Positions 1-6,841 of a stretch of 12,699 bases of DNA are shown here, piece by piece. Every line of letters begins with the position of its first letter. The first letter of the stretch is position 1. The notes beneath the pieces were generated by a model. It worked only from the letters and a program-made list of their open reading frames with translations. It ran no database searches and had not been told where the DNA came from. The translations under genes and the position numbers were made by a program. The stretch is from REDI01 sp038123735 (GTDB lineage Bacteria > Myxococcota_A > UBA796 > GCA-2862545): assembly GCA_038123735.1 (NCBI GenBank), contig JAYPAP010000113.1, positions 1 through 12,699 on the forward strand, in the 5' to 3' direction.

Positions 1-1808
1 CGGACACGGAAGCACCCGCTGCCCCCGCCGATGCCGATGCATTTGGTTCGTACACCCTTTCATTTGGGGGTATGAACAGTCAATACGTCGACGTTGAACT
101 GGTGCTTCCCAGCCCTCCCGAGACCCTCTCTCTCAGAATGGCCGCTTGGACTCCTGGGTCCTACCGAATTCGCGACTATGCCAAGTTCGTCGAACGCTTC
201 CGAGCATCCAATACCGACGGAACTCCCCTCGAAGTCTCCAAGTCTTCCAAGGATACTTGGGCGATCACCGGACCTTTTTCCGGACCGGTCGTGGTTCGGT
301 ATAGCGTCGACTCTCATGAGCTCAACGTCCGAGGAAATTGGGTAGAGCCGGACTTTGCCTCGCTGAATGGCGCACCCACATTTGTGGTCCCCGTAGGCCA
401 TGAGCGGGAGACCCTGGACGTTCGCATTCAATCTCCAGAATCCTGGCCCGTCATTACCACCGCGCTCCCCCCGCATCCGAGCGGAGAGGCCGGTCGGTAT
501 CGAGCCCCCAACTACGATGTCTTAGTAGATAGCCCCATCCTCCTCGGCACCCAGACCCCCACTCAATGGACGGTCACCGATCCGGCGGACCCGAGCCGGC
601 AGGTGCCGCATCTCCTCGTACATGAGGGCTTGCCCGAGTCCTGGGATCTGGACCAAACCGCTTCGGACGTTCAGAGAATTACCGAGGAGATCATCGGGTT
701 TTGGCGAGGTATTCCCTATGAGAACTATGCATACATCAACCTGATCACCGGCGGTCGCGGCGGTCTCGAACACAAGGCGAGCACCCTGATGATCGCCAGC
801 CCCTACATCACAAAAGATGAGGCCCGCCATAAAGACTGGCTGGGTCTCGTGAGCCATGAGTTCTTTCACACCTGGAATGTGAAGCGACTTCGCCCCGTTG
901 GCCTCGGCCCCTTTGACCTCTCCAAAGAGACGTACACACCATCACTATGGGTCGCAGAAGGCATCACCTCCTATTATGACGACCTCTTGCTCCGCCGCGC
1001 CGGTCTCCTCAGCGATGACGAGTATCTGCGCCGGATGGCAGAGAATGTGACCCACATTCAGGCTCGGCCGGGTCGCTTCGAGCGCTCGTTAGAGGACTCC
1101 AGCCATGATGCCTGGATCAAGTATTACCAGCGTGATCATAACGAATCCAACACCAGTATTTCCTACTATAAAAAGGGCGCTGTCGTCGGGTGGCTCCTCG
1201 ACGCGGAGATCCGCCGGGCCAGCAATGGTTCGGCCAGCCTCGACGATGCCATGCGCCTCGCCTACGCTCGCTACGCCGCCGGACCTGGATATACGGCGGC
1301 GGAGTTCCAAGCCGTATGCGAGGAAGTTGCCGGGACATCCCTTGAAGACTTCTTCGCTACCGCCATTCGCGGCACCGACGAGCTGAACTACGAACCAGCC
1401 CTGAAGTGGTTCGGGCTTGAGTGGGAGTCGTCCGTGGCGGATGACCCGTCGGCATGGCTCGGCTTGCGGATGAACGGCGATCGGATCTTCAGCATCGTTC
1501 GCGGCAGTCCGGCGTGGAAGGCCGACCTTCTTCCCGGAGACGAGATCATCGCCGCCGGCGGTTACCGCGTTCGCGGCGGCCTTGGCAAGGTTTTATCCGG
1601 CATCGAACCTGGTGACTCGCTCACCTTGACCATCGCTCGCCATGATAAGCTGCGGACCGTGAGCGTGGAAGCCGACTCAGAACCACTGAATTCGTGGAGC
1701 CTTCAGATCGACGAAGGCGCATCCGTCGCGGCGCGCACCCATCGCAAAGCGTGGTTTACGCCGGCGGTACCCGTTCCGGAACCTTCAGAATCCGAGTCCG
1801 TAGAATAG
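1..1808 (+). CDS. M61-family metallopeptidase (glycyl aminopeptidase type) with PDZ domain, 5' end missing
   Basis: Zinc aminopeptidase of the M61 family, probably periplasmic or exported. The first ATG is at 72, but the frame is open to the left edge from position 3 with no stop, and the residues before that ATG (FGSYTLSFGG) fit the N-terminal beta-domain of M61 proteins. The true start is therefore outside the window, and any signal peptide is not visible. Counting from the ATG at 72: WTPGSYRIRDYA (about 25-36) is the typical N-terminal signature, GGLEH (230-234) precedes the active site, HEFFH (262-266) gives two zinc ligands plus the catalytic Glu, and E296 in WVAEGITSYY is the expected third ligand. 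A PDZ domain follows at about 465-545 (SPAWKADLLPGDEI), as is usual in the family, then a short Pro/Ser/Glu-rich tail. All catalytic residues are present. The gene ends 24 bp inside the 3' end of the convergent membrane-protein gene. Confidence 0.93.
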   Translation, partial: DTEAPAAPADADAFGSYTLSFGGMNSQYVDVELVLPSPPETLSLRMAAWTPGSYRIRDYAKFVERFRASNTDGTPLEVSKSSKDTWAITGPFSGPVVVRYSVDSHELNVRGNWVEPDFASLNGAPTFVVPVGHERETLDVRIQSPESWPVITTALPPHPSGEAGRYRAPNYDVLVDSPILLGTQTPTQWTVTDPADPSRQVPHLLVHEGLPESWDLDQTASDVQRITEEIIGFWRGIPYENYAYINLITGGRGGLEHKASTLMIASPYITKDEARHKDWLGLVSHEFFHTWNVKRLRPVGLGPFDLSKETYTPSLWVAEGITSYYDDLLLRRAGLLSDDEYLRRMAENVTHIQARPGRFERSLEDSSHDAWIKYYQRDHNESNTSISYYKKGAVVGWLLDAEIRRASNGSASLDDAMRLAYARYAAGPGYTAAEFQAVCEEVAGTSLEDFFATAIRGTDELNYEPALKWFGLEWESSVADDPSAWLGLRMNGDRIFSIVRGSPAWKADLLPGDEIIAAGGYRVRGGLGKVLSGIEPGDSLTLTIARHDKLRTVSVEADSEPLNSWSLQIDEGASVAARTHRKAWFTPAVPVPEPSESESVE

Positions 1809-2258
1809 ACCGCGACCGACCGCGCGGAACGGCCACGGAATGCTCGCCATGATGATCAGCCAGGAGAGGCCCATCCCAACCACCGTCCAGATGTGTTTGG
1901 CGGATGCGGACGCGGCCCGCTTGATCACGGCGTAGGCCACGTGCATGACGACCACGCCGAGCAACATGCCAGAGATGTGCTCAACCGCCCAGAAACGCCA
2001 GATGCCATCTTTCATGGCGGCGCCCATGCCTTCCACTCCCTCAGGCACAGCATACTTGCCGAGCCAGAAGTAAAGCCCAAGACCGATGACCCACTGGAGG
2101 TCCATGGTGATGAGGTAGCCGAGGTTGGCCAGCTTCGTGGACCGGCCGTACTCCGACTTGGAGAGTAGACCGACTACCCCCAAGATCACCGCAGCCACGC
2201 CGACGAGCACGACCGCCCAGCGGAGCCAAGAGTGGAGCGCAAGCAGTGTTGTGAGCAT
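1785..2258 (-). CDS. Small four-helix integral membrane protein with conserved-looking histidines
   Basis: Inner-membrane protein of 157 residues with four predicted transmembrane helices at about 14-33, 45-66, 92-112 and 122-142. It resembles a widespread uncharacterised family that begins with a HSxLRW motif (here H9-SWLRW) and has an EH pair before helix 3 (VEH at 92-94) and a second His within it (H106). Such histidines could bind haem or a metal, and some relatives are loosely called cytochrome b-like, but nothing here proves that. Two adjacent ATGs are possible starts (2261 and 2258). The Shine-Dalgarno-like AGGTGA lies one base before the first, so the second is preferred. This is the last gene of a three-gene minus-strand unit. 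It starts only a few bases after the stop of the prolyl isomerase gene, which suggests translational coupling. Its final eight codons, including the stop, overlap the M61 gene on the other strand. Confidence 0.82.
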   Translation of the reverse strand: MLTTLLALHSWLRWAVVLVGVAAVILGVVGLLSKSEYGRSTKLANLGYLITMDLQWVIGLGLYFWLGKYAVPEGVEGMGAAMKDGIWRFWAVEHISGMLLGVVVMHVAYAVIKRAASASAKHIWTVVGMGLSWLIIMASIPWPFRAVGRGLFYGLGF

Positions 2259-2262
2259 CATT

Positions 2263-2268
2263 TCACCT
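2263..2268 (-). promoter_or_regulatory. Ribosome binding site overlapping the stop of the upstream gene
   Basis: On the minus strand the sequence reads AGGTGA just before the paired ATGs. It overlaps the TAG stop (2267-2269) of the prolyl isomerase gene by two bases. A ribosome terminating there would sit over this site, which favours coupled translation and the second ATG as start. Confidence 0.5.
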
Positions 2269-3112
2269 AGTCTGCGAGGATCTCGGCCTTGATCACACCG
2301 TCGAGCTTAGGCCAGCCGGCTTCGAGGTATGCATTGCCGAATTGTTGAATCGCGCCTTGGTTCGGCCCCTTATTACGAGGGTCGCCCGGCCGCCCCATGT
2401 CGCCGTAGCAGGTGTACAGGGCATCCACGACTTCCATCCCGGACTCGATAACGGCGAAGGGCGCGAATCCCATGGCATCCAGCTGGCGGTTGCGGTCGAC
2501 CGTATTGATGAACAGCTGGGTGCTGCGGCAGTCGGGCGCCCCGCACTTCGCGAATGTGACCATGCCACGAATATTGCTCTTCACTACCGGATCATCCGAG
2601 AATCGGGCCTGGGACCAGGCAGCATTGACCGCGGGGTATGGCGTGATTCCGAACTGGATCATGAAGTTATCGACGGCGCGGAAGAACTTATTGCCATCGA
2701 AAAAGCCGATCTTGACCAGGTTGTAGAAGCGGTCCACACCCGCCGGCGACCAAGGCCGATAGGCTTTCATGACGAACTCGCCCTTGGTGGTCGTGAACTT
2801 GACGCGGAATGACTTCGGAGCTTGTTCGGTTGCCTTCGTGGGGTCGAGCAGGGCTGGGTTTGCCCCTTCCGGCGGACTCATCGGCGCCAAGGTGGCCATG
2901 TCTACCTGTGCTGGATCGCTATCTGCACAGTCCTGCGGCCCCCGAGTCTTCGCGGGAACATCGAGGACAGGCTCATCATTCTCGGCCTTCTCCACAATCG
3001 ATTCTTTACCTTGAGCGGCTGTTTTTTCGGCAGCATCGCCATCTGCCGGGGGAGTGGCCTCCGGGCATCCAGCCAACACCATCATCATCGAAGCAGCAAA
3101 CATCCAGCGCAT
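2267..3112 (-). CDS. Cyclophilin-type peptidyl-prolyl cis-trans isomerase, lipoprotein
   Basis: Catalyses proline isomerisation during folding of exported proteins. It is predicted to be a 281-residue lipoprotein anchored by Cys16 (signal MRWMFAASMMMVLAGC, lipobox LAGC). The frame is open further upstream to 3166, but a perfect AGGAGG sits six bases before the ATG at 3112 and the lipobox fits that start. After an acidic, Pro-rich linker (about 17-100) comes the cyclophilin domain (about 102-240). It contains FFRAVDNFMIQFG (143-155), TQLFINT (198-204) and LDAMGFAPFAVI (211-222). The residues matching the active-site Arg, Phe, Gln, Gln and Phe are kept (R145, F150, Q153, Q199, F201), while the His of eukaryotic cyclophilin A is absent, as in many bacterial members. 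The C-terminal tail (GPNQGAIQQFGNAYL and after) matches a subgroup of secreted bacterial cyclophilins. Middle gene of a minus-strand operon. Confidence 0.92.
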   Translation of the reverse strand: MRWMFAASMMMVLAGCPEATPPADGDAAEKTAAQGKESIVEKAENDEPVLDVPAKTRGPQDCADSDPAQVDMATLAPMSPPEGANPALLDPTKATEQAPKSFRVKFTTTKGEFVMKAYRPWSPAGVDRFYNLVKIGFFDGNKFFRAVDNFMIQFGITPYPAVNAAWSQARFSDDPVVKSNIRGMVTFAKCGAPDCRSTQLFINTVDRNRQLDAMGFAPFAVIESGMEVVDALYTCYGDMGRPGDPRNKGPNQGAIQQFGNAYLEAGWPKLDGVIKAEILAD

Positions 3113-3118
3113 CAGCAT

Positions 3119-3124
3119 CCTCCT
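3119..3124 (-). promoter_or_regulatory. Ribosome binding site fixing the prolyl isomerase start
   Basis: The minus strand reads AGGAGG here. It touches an ATG at 3118 with no spacer but lies six bases from the ATG at 3112. The latter spacing is normal and gives a proper lipoprotein signal peptide, so 3112 is chosen over 3118 or 3166. Confidence 0.8.
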
Positions 3125-3177
3125 GGTCGACCCTCGGCTAACGGTTCTCGCCGCGCCGTCCACCACGAGATGGCACT

Positions 3178-3723
3178 TCAGCGGCCGCTGACCACGCCTT
3201 GGCCGGTCACCCCAACGGCGACGGTAAACCGAGCGATCACCGTGGTGTCCTCATCAGGCCGCGTTCCTGATACCTCAGTATTTAAGGTCATTGCTTGGGA
3301 GGTCACATAGTCGGTAAGATCCACATCGGGACGCTCGAACACGACGAGTGGCTGGCCTTCAGGGAATGCCGCAGCCTCCGCCACCGTTTCCTCGGGAAGC
3401 CCATCCGCTTCCACGGATACCGCCATCGAAGACAGAAACGACAGGTCAGCCCCATCAGGAGCGGTCGCTTCGAGCTCGAAGGCCTCCAAGCGCACGTCAA
3501 CGATATCACCAGGTTCGACGCCCTGATTTTGCAGCTCAGTAGATTGGGTGAGATCCATGGCGATGAAGTCCGCGAAGCCCAGATCCCCGACGAGATCTTC
3601 CAGGATCGTCCCCTTTTCGATCTGGGTCTCCGCCTCTTCTGAGATCCGAATGGTCAACAATTTTCCGCTGCAGGCTGATGCCAAACATCCAATTCCAAGC
3701 AAAACGGCGATAGACTGACGCAC
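3178..3723 (-). CDS. Predicted lipoprotein of unknown function
   Basis: Protein of 181 residues that I do not recognise. The N-terminus MRQSIAVLLGIGCLASAC is a lipoprotein signal peptide with Cys18 as the modified residue (LASAC). The mature part is acidic, rich in Thr, Val and Asp, has no further Cys and no membrane helix, and looks like a beta-sandwich domain in its second half, with alternating hydrophobic residues in the last 40 positions. The start codon is GTG at 3723, supported by GGGAGG four bases upstream. It is the first gene of the minus-strand unit; the cyclophilin start follows after 65 bp, with no terminator between them. The shared outer-envelope location with the isomerase suggests a surface or periplasmic role but gives no specific function. 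Confidence 0.78.
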   Translation of the reverse strand: MRQSIAVLLGIGCLASACSGKLLTIRISEEAETQIEKGTILEDLVGDLGFADFIAMDLTQSTELQNQGVEPGDIVDVRLEAFELEATAPDGADLSFLSSMAVSVEADGLPEETVAEAAAFPEGQPLVVFERPDVDLTDYVTSQAMTLNTEVSGTRPDEDTTVIARFTVAVGVTGQGVVSGR

Positions 3724-3763
3724 GACGCCTCCCGGTTGCTCCCCCCTTCACCCGTCAGGTTCC
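3724..3763. promoter_or_regulatory. Short divergent intergenic region
   Basis: Only 40 bp separate the GTG of the minus-strand lipoprotein operon from the ATG of the plus-strand operon. The stretch holds the minus-strand ribosome binding site and a C-rich run. I see no convincing -35/-10 pair for either direction, so at least one promoter must lie inside the opposing gene. That both operons are controlled from here is inferred from the gene layout alone. Confidence 0.35.
3728..3733 (-). promoter_or_regulatory. Ribosome binding site supporting a GTG start
   Basis: The minus strand reads GGGAGG, four bases before the GTG at 3723. This supports GTG as the true start of the unknown lipoprotein, because no ATG gives a signal peptide here. 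Confidence 0.6.
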
Positions 3764-4309
3764 ATGGTTCAACGCCGCTCCATCGTATTCGCAGCTTGCC
3801 TCACCGTCACCGCGGTGGTCGGACTCGCGCTGGGATGGTTGTTGCCGGCGGGCGAGCCTCCCGCGCCCCAAGCTTCCCCCACCACATCGCAGACCACACT
3901 CCCTCGATCATCATTCCCGCCCCCAGCACACGAAGCATCCCAAGATCCGCCCGCTCCCAGCAATACCGGAACCAATGCCCCCCCTCCCGCAGCATCCCCT
4001 GCAGCGCTCGCCGACCACAGCATGAGCCTCCTCGAGGACCACCTGGAGGCATCGCTTCAGATCGCGGCCGAACTCGACCTAGAACCCGCGGAACACATGC
4101 AGGTAGAGCGCCTATTGGAGGCGGAGTTTGACCACCTCACCGTAATCGCCCAGGACGCCGACCTCGGCGGCCTCGGACCAAGCGCCGCCACCGCCGAGTG
4201 GGACCGGGTCCGCGCACAGACCGACGCCAGCTTGCAGAAGATGAACTTATCCAGTGAGCTAAACGACTTTCGCGAGGAACTCTCACCACCGTGGGAAACG
4301 CAGCCGTAG
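3764..4309 (+). CDS. Membrane-anchored protein with Pro-rich linker and helical C-terminal domain
   Basis: Protein of 181 residues, family not recognised. Residues 7-28 form one hydrophobic helix preceded by two arginines, which fits a signal anchor with the rest of the chain in the periplasm. Cys12 lies within the helix and lacks a good lipobox. Residues about 29-80 are a Pro/Ser/Thr/Ala-rich linker. Residues about 81-181 are predicted helical and charged, with a pattern (LDLEPAEHMQVERLLEAEF) that loosely recalls periplasmic CpxP/Spy-like or metal-sensor helical domains. That resemblance is weak and could be chance. The ribosome binding site is poor (CAGG four bases before the ATG), but there is no better start. 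The next gene begins 33 bp after its stop, so it probably opens an operon with the repeat lipoprotein and the diguanylate cyclase. Confidence 0.75.
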   Translation: MVQRRSIVFAACLTVTAVVGLALGWLLPAGEPPAPQASPTTSQTTLPRSSFPPPAHEASQDPPAPSNTGTNAPPPAASPAALADHSMSLLEDHLEASLQIAAELDLEPAEHMQVERLLEAEFDHLTVIAQDADLGGLGPSAATAEWDRVRAQTDASLQKMNLSSELNDFREELSPPWETQP

Positions 4310-4333
4310 GCCTTCGTGCTACCATCGCCTATC

Positions 4334-4339
4334 GGAGGA
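4334..4339 (+). promoter_or_regulatory. Ribosome binding site fixing the repeat-lipoprotein start
   Basis: GGAGGA lies three bases before the ATG at 4343. The frame is open upstream to an ATG at 4316, but that start has no such site and would put nine residues in front of an otherwise ideal lipoprotein signal. Confidence 0.75.
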
Positions 4340-4342
4340 ATT

Positions 4343-6820
4343 ATGGCGACTCGCCCTATTTGGCTAATCGGACTCGGATTGATGGCGTGCAACGAGCCCC
4401 CTACTGCACCCACGGTCGAGATCCTCCCAGCATCTCCCAACACTCTGGACGATCTCACCGTGAACATCCTCGAAGAGGCTGTAGATGAAAACGGGGATAC
4501 CATCGAGTATAAGTATGCATGGGAGCTGGATGGCACCGCCCAAGAGGGCTTGACTGACGCGGTACTGCCCGCGGACCAGACCAGCCGCGGCCAGCGCTGG
4601 ACGGTCATCGTTACCCCATTCGACGGTAAGCTGGACGGTATTGCAGCCTCCACCACCGTGACCATCGGCAATGCGGCCCCGAGCGCAACCGTGAGCATCA
4701 CGCCGGAGAGCCCCCTGGCTACCGATTCCCTCGAAGCGGTGATCGTTACCGAGGATGCCGACGGCGACTCCGTGAACCCGGTGATCGCATGGACCCGCGA
4801 TGGTGAGCCCACCGGGATCACCAATGAGCGCGTGCCGGCAGACCGAACGAAACGCGGCGAAACATGGGAAATTACCGTAACCCCCAAAGACGCGCGCGAC
4901 GAGGGCGAGCCGACCATTGCCTCCGTCGTAATCGCTAACCAGGCGCCGGAGATCACCCGAGTCAGCCTCCGCCCAGCTCTGGCCTATGAGGGCTCGGTGC
5001 TCGATGTCGTGGTCAACGCCTCCGATCCCGATGGGGACTTTCTCACCTACCGCGCCACCTGGTCCGTCAACGGTACGGCGCTTCCAGAGTCGGAAGACCT
5101 GACCCTCACTGGCGTAGCGTTCGACCGAGACGATGAAGTCACCGTGTCCATCGTCGCCAATGATGGCGTAGCCGATAGCGCTCCCTTCGTGTCCGAAGCC
5201 GTGACCATTCTCAACACGCCGCCGAAGCTCACCAGCGCCGCCATCGTTCCAGATAGTTCAGCTACCGACGTCTACACCGACACCCCGTTGAAGTGCGAGG
5301 TCACCGGCTGGTCCGACGATGATGGCGATGCCGAGCAACTCCAGTTCGAGTGGAACATTGGCTCCACCACGGTGGGCACGGAAGCCACATTGAGCCCCGA
5401 TGCCTTCTCCCGCGGTGACCGAATCAGCTGCATTGTGACCCCCTTTGATGGCCGGGACACCGGCGTTCCCGTCGTCGCCCGACCGATCACTGTCCTCAAT
5501 TCGCCGCCTTCCGTGGCCGAGGTCTCCATCGCGCCGGAAGATCCAACCACCGGCACGGAGATCACCCACGCCGTCTCCGGGGCCGTCGATGCGGATGGCG
5601 ATACGATCTCCACAAGCGTCAAATGGTATGTCAACGGTGCTTACCGCGCGTCGGGGCCTACCCTGACCGGCACGAGCTACGTCAAGGGCCAAGATATCTA
5701 CGCAGAGGTCACCCCCAACGATGGCACCGAAGATGGCACCCCGGTCAAGTCGAACGTCATCACCGCGGTCAACGCGCCACCGGCGATCACCACCTTCACC
5801 GTAGATCCAGGTACGTCGTCCTATACCGACCAGGCGATCAGCCTCACGGTCGCCACCGAGGACCTCGATCTCGACACGGTCACGCTCACCTACGCCTGGA
5901 CGAAGAATGGCGCTTCCTACGGAACGACCAGCACCACCTCCGTCCCCACATCAGACACCACCCGAGGCGACTCATTCGCGGTCACCGTGACTCCAAACGA
6001 TGGCGCCGTCGATGGCACCGCACGGTCTGCAACCATCGATGTCGTCAATAAGCCACCATCTACCCCCGGCATCTCAGTCACTCCTGATGCGCCGCGCGGG
6101 ACCAACAACATCACCTGTGCCATCACCAAGGCCTCTACGGATGCCGACGGCGACGCGGTCACCACCACGCTGAGCTGGAACAAGAATGGTGCCGCGTATA
6201 CGGGTACAACCACTACAACTACCATCACCGGCGATACGATTCCCTCCTCGGAGACCAAAGACGGAGATACCTTCGAGTGCGTGGTCTCGGCAGACGATGG
6301 CACCGCCAAGAGCACCGCGAAGAAGCTGGTCACCGTCAAGGATCGCGATGGTCAGGTCCGCACAGTGTCCGGTACCTGGCTCGACGTACTGTATGTGGAG
6401 TGTGGAAGTGGTGGATCGTGTAATGCGACCCAGGCCGAGTCCGCCTGTACCGCCAAGGGCCTGAAGGTCGTATCGCATGGTAGCAATGGAACATCTGCCG
6501 TAAAATCGCTCGGGGCCACCACCTCGTGCAACTGGAGCATCTCCTACTTCACCACGGAGACCGCCCGCGCGACCTCCGAGTGTCTCGTCGGTATCTCCAA
6601 CCTTCGGTGGAGCTCCTGCTGCGGCACCTCGCGCTGGCACGGCAACACCGTCGGATTCGGGAGTGCCAAGACCGTGTTTGGCTACGTGTCCACTGGCAAT
6701 TCGGGCTACGTGTCCACCTACACCAACCGCTCCGGCAACACATGGGGATGCAACTCCCTGAGCACCGCCGCAAGCAAGCCTAGCACCTGCACCAAAGCCA
6801 TGGTTGCATGCGAACTTTGA
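4343..6820 (+). CDS. Surface lipoprotein with seven Ig/cadherin-like repeats and a Cys-rich C-terminal domain
   Basis: An 825-residue predicted lipoprotein: MATRPIWLIGLGLMAC is a signal peptide with lipobox LMAC and Cys16. Seven tandem beta-sandwich repeats of about 89-97 residues begin near residues 19, 111, 200, 292, 387, 478 and 570. Each starts with a PP/AP motif after Asn, carries a DxDGD-type acidic loop that could bind calcium, a W-x-x-(N/D)G-type strand, and a VTPxDG-like strand near its end. This is typical of Ig-like/cadherin-like modules in large surface proteins of myxobacteria and related groups. Residues about 667-825 form a different domain with ten cysteines that I cannot assign. 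The likely role is adhesion or ligand binding outside the cell, inferred from the architecture. The gene lies 33 bp downstream of the membrane-anchored protein gene and 21 bp upstream of a diguanylate cyclase gene, so the three are probably co-transcribed. Confidence 0.88.
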   Translation: MATRPIWLIGLGLMACNEPPTAPTVEILPASPNTLDDLTVNILEEAVDENGDTIEYKYAWELDGTAQEGLTDAVLPADQTSRGQRWTVIVTPFDGKLDGIAASTTVTIGNAAPSATVSITPESPLATDSLEAVIVTEDADGDSVNPVIAWTRDGEPTGITNERVPADRTKRGETWEITVTPKDARDEGEPTIASVVIANQAPEITRVSLRPALAYEGSVLDVVVNASDPDGDFLTYRATWSVNGTALPESEDLTLTGVAFDRDDEVTVSIVANDGVADSAPFVSEAVTILNTPPKLTSAAIVPDSSATDVYTDTPLKCEVTGWSDDDGDAEQLQFEWNIGSTTVGTEATLSPDAFSRGDRISCIVTPFDGRDTGVPVVARPITVLNSPPSVAEVSIAPEDPTTGTEITHAVSGAVDADGDTISTSVKWYVNGAYRASGPTLTGTSYVKGQDIYAEVTPNDGTEDGTPVKSNVITAVNAPPAITTFTVDPGTSSYTDQAISLTVATEDLDLDTVTLTYAWTKNGASYGTTSTTSVPTSDTTRGDSFAVTVTPNDGAVDGTARSATIDVVNKPPSTPGISVTPDAPRGTNNITCAITKASTDADGDAVTTTLSWNKNGAAYTGTTTTTTITGDTIPSSETKDGDTFECVVSADDGTAKSTAKKLVTVKDRDGQVRTVSGTWLDVLYVECGSGGSCNATQAESACTAKGLKVVSHGSNGTSAVKSLGATTSCNWSISYFTTETARATSECLVGISNLRWSSCCGTSRWHGNTVGFGSAKTVFGYVSTGNSGYVSTYTNRSGNTWGCNSLSTAASKPSTCTKAMVACEL
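4397..6340 (+). repeat. Seven tandem Ig/cadherin-like repeat units (coding)
   Basis: Unit starts are about 4397, 4673, 4940, 5216, 5501, 5774 and 6050, with the last ending near 6340. The repeats are clear at protein level (DADGD, NG, VTPNDG and a terminal VxN/PP junction) but strongly diverged at DNA level, so they are old rather than recent duplications. Units 5 and 6 look closest, sharing VTPNDG and GT around the last strands. Unit 6 has DLDLD in place of the DxDGD loop. Confidence 0.85.
6341..6817 (+). other. Unassigned Cys-rich C-terminal domain of the repeat lipoprotein
   Basis: About 159 residues after the last repeat. Ten cysteines (in VEC, GSC, SAC, TSC, SEC, SCC, WGC, STC and VAC contexts) would allow five disulfides, consistent with an exported location. 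The domain is rich in Ser, Thr, Gly and aromatic residues, which would suit a carbohydrate- or surface-binding module. I recognise no named family. Confidence 0.6.
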
Positions 6821-6841
6821 TCCGAAATCACAGGTAGTTTA

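Noticed and set aside
1810..1827. GC hairpin (CCGCG / CGCGG) just after the M61 stop as a terminator
   Set aside because: Only five pairs, an eight-base loop and no T-run; it is also within the coding sequence of the convergent gene.
3775..3799. Cys12 of the membrane-anchored protein as a lipoprotein site
   Set aside because: The residue at -3 is Phe and the hydrophobic helix continues for 16 residues after the Cys, which fits a membrane anchor rather than a lipobox.
4057..4956. Minus-strand open frame of 299 codons opposite the membrane-anchored protein and repeat lipoprotein
   Set aside because: Ser/Val/Arg-rich shadow of the plus-strand coding sequence; no ribosome binding site, signal or recognisable motif.
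4397..6340. Tandem repeats as a CRISPR array or recent DNA duplication
   Set aside because: The periodicity of about 270-290 bp is in the coding frame and visible at protein level, with strong DNA divergence; there are no short identical repeats with spacers.
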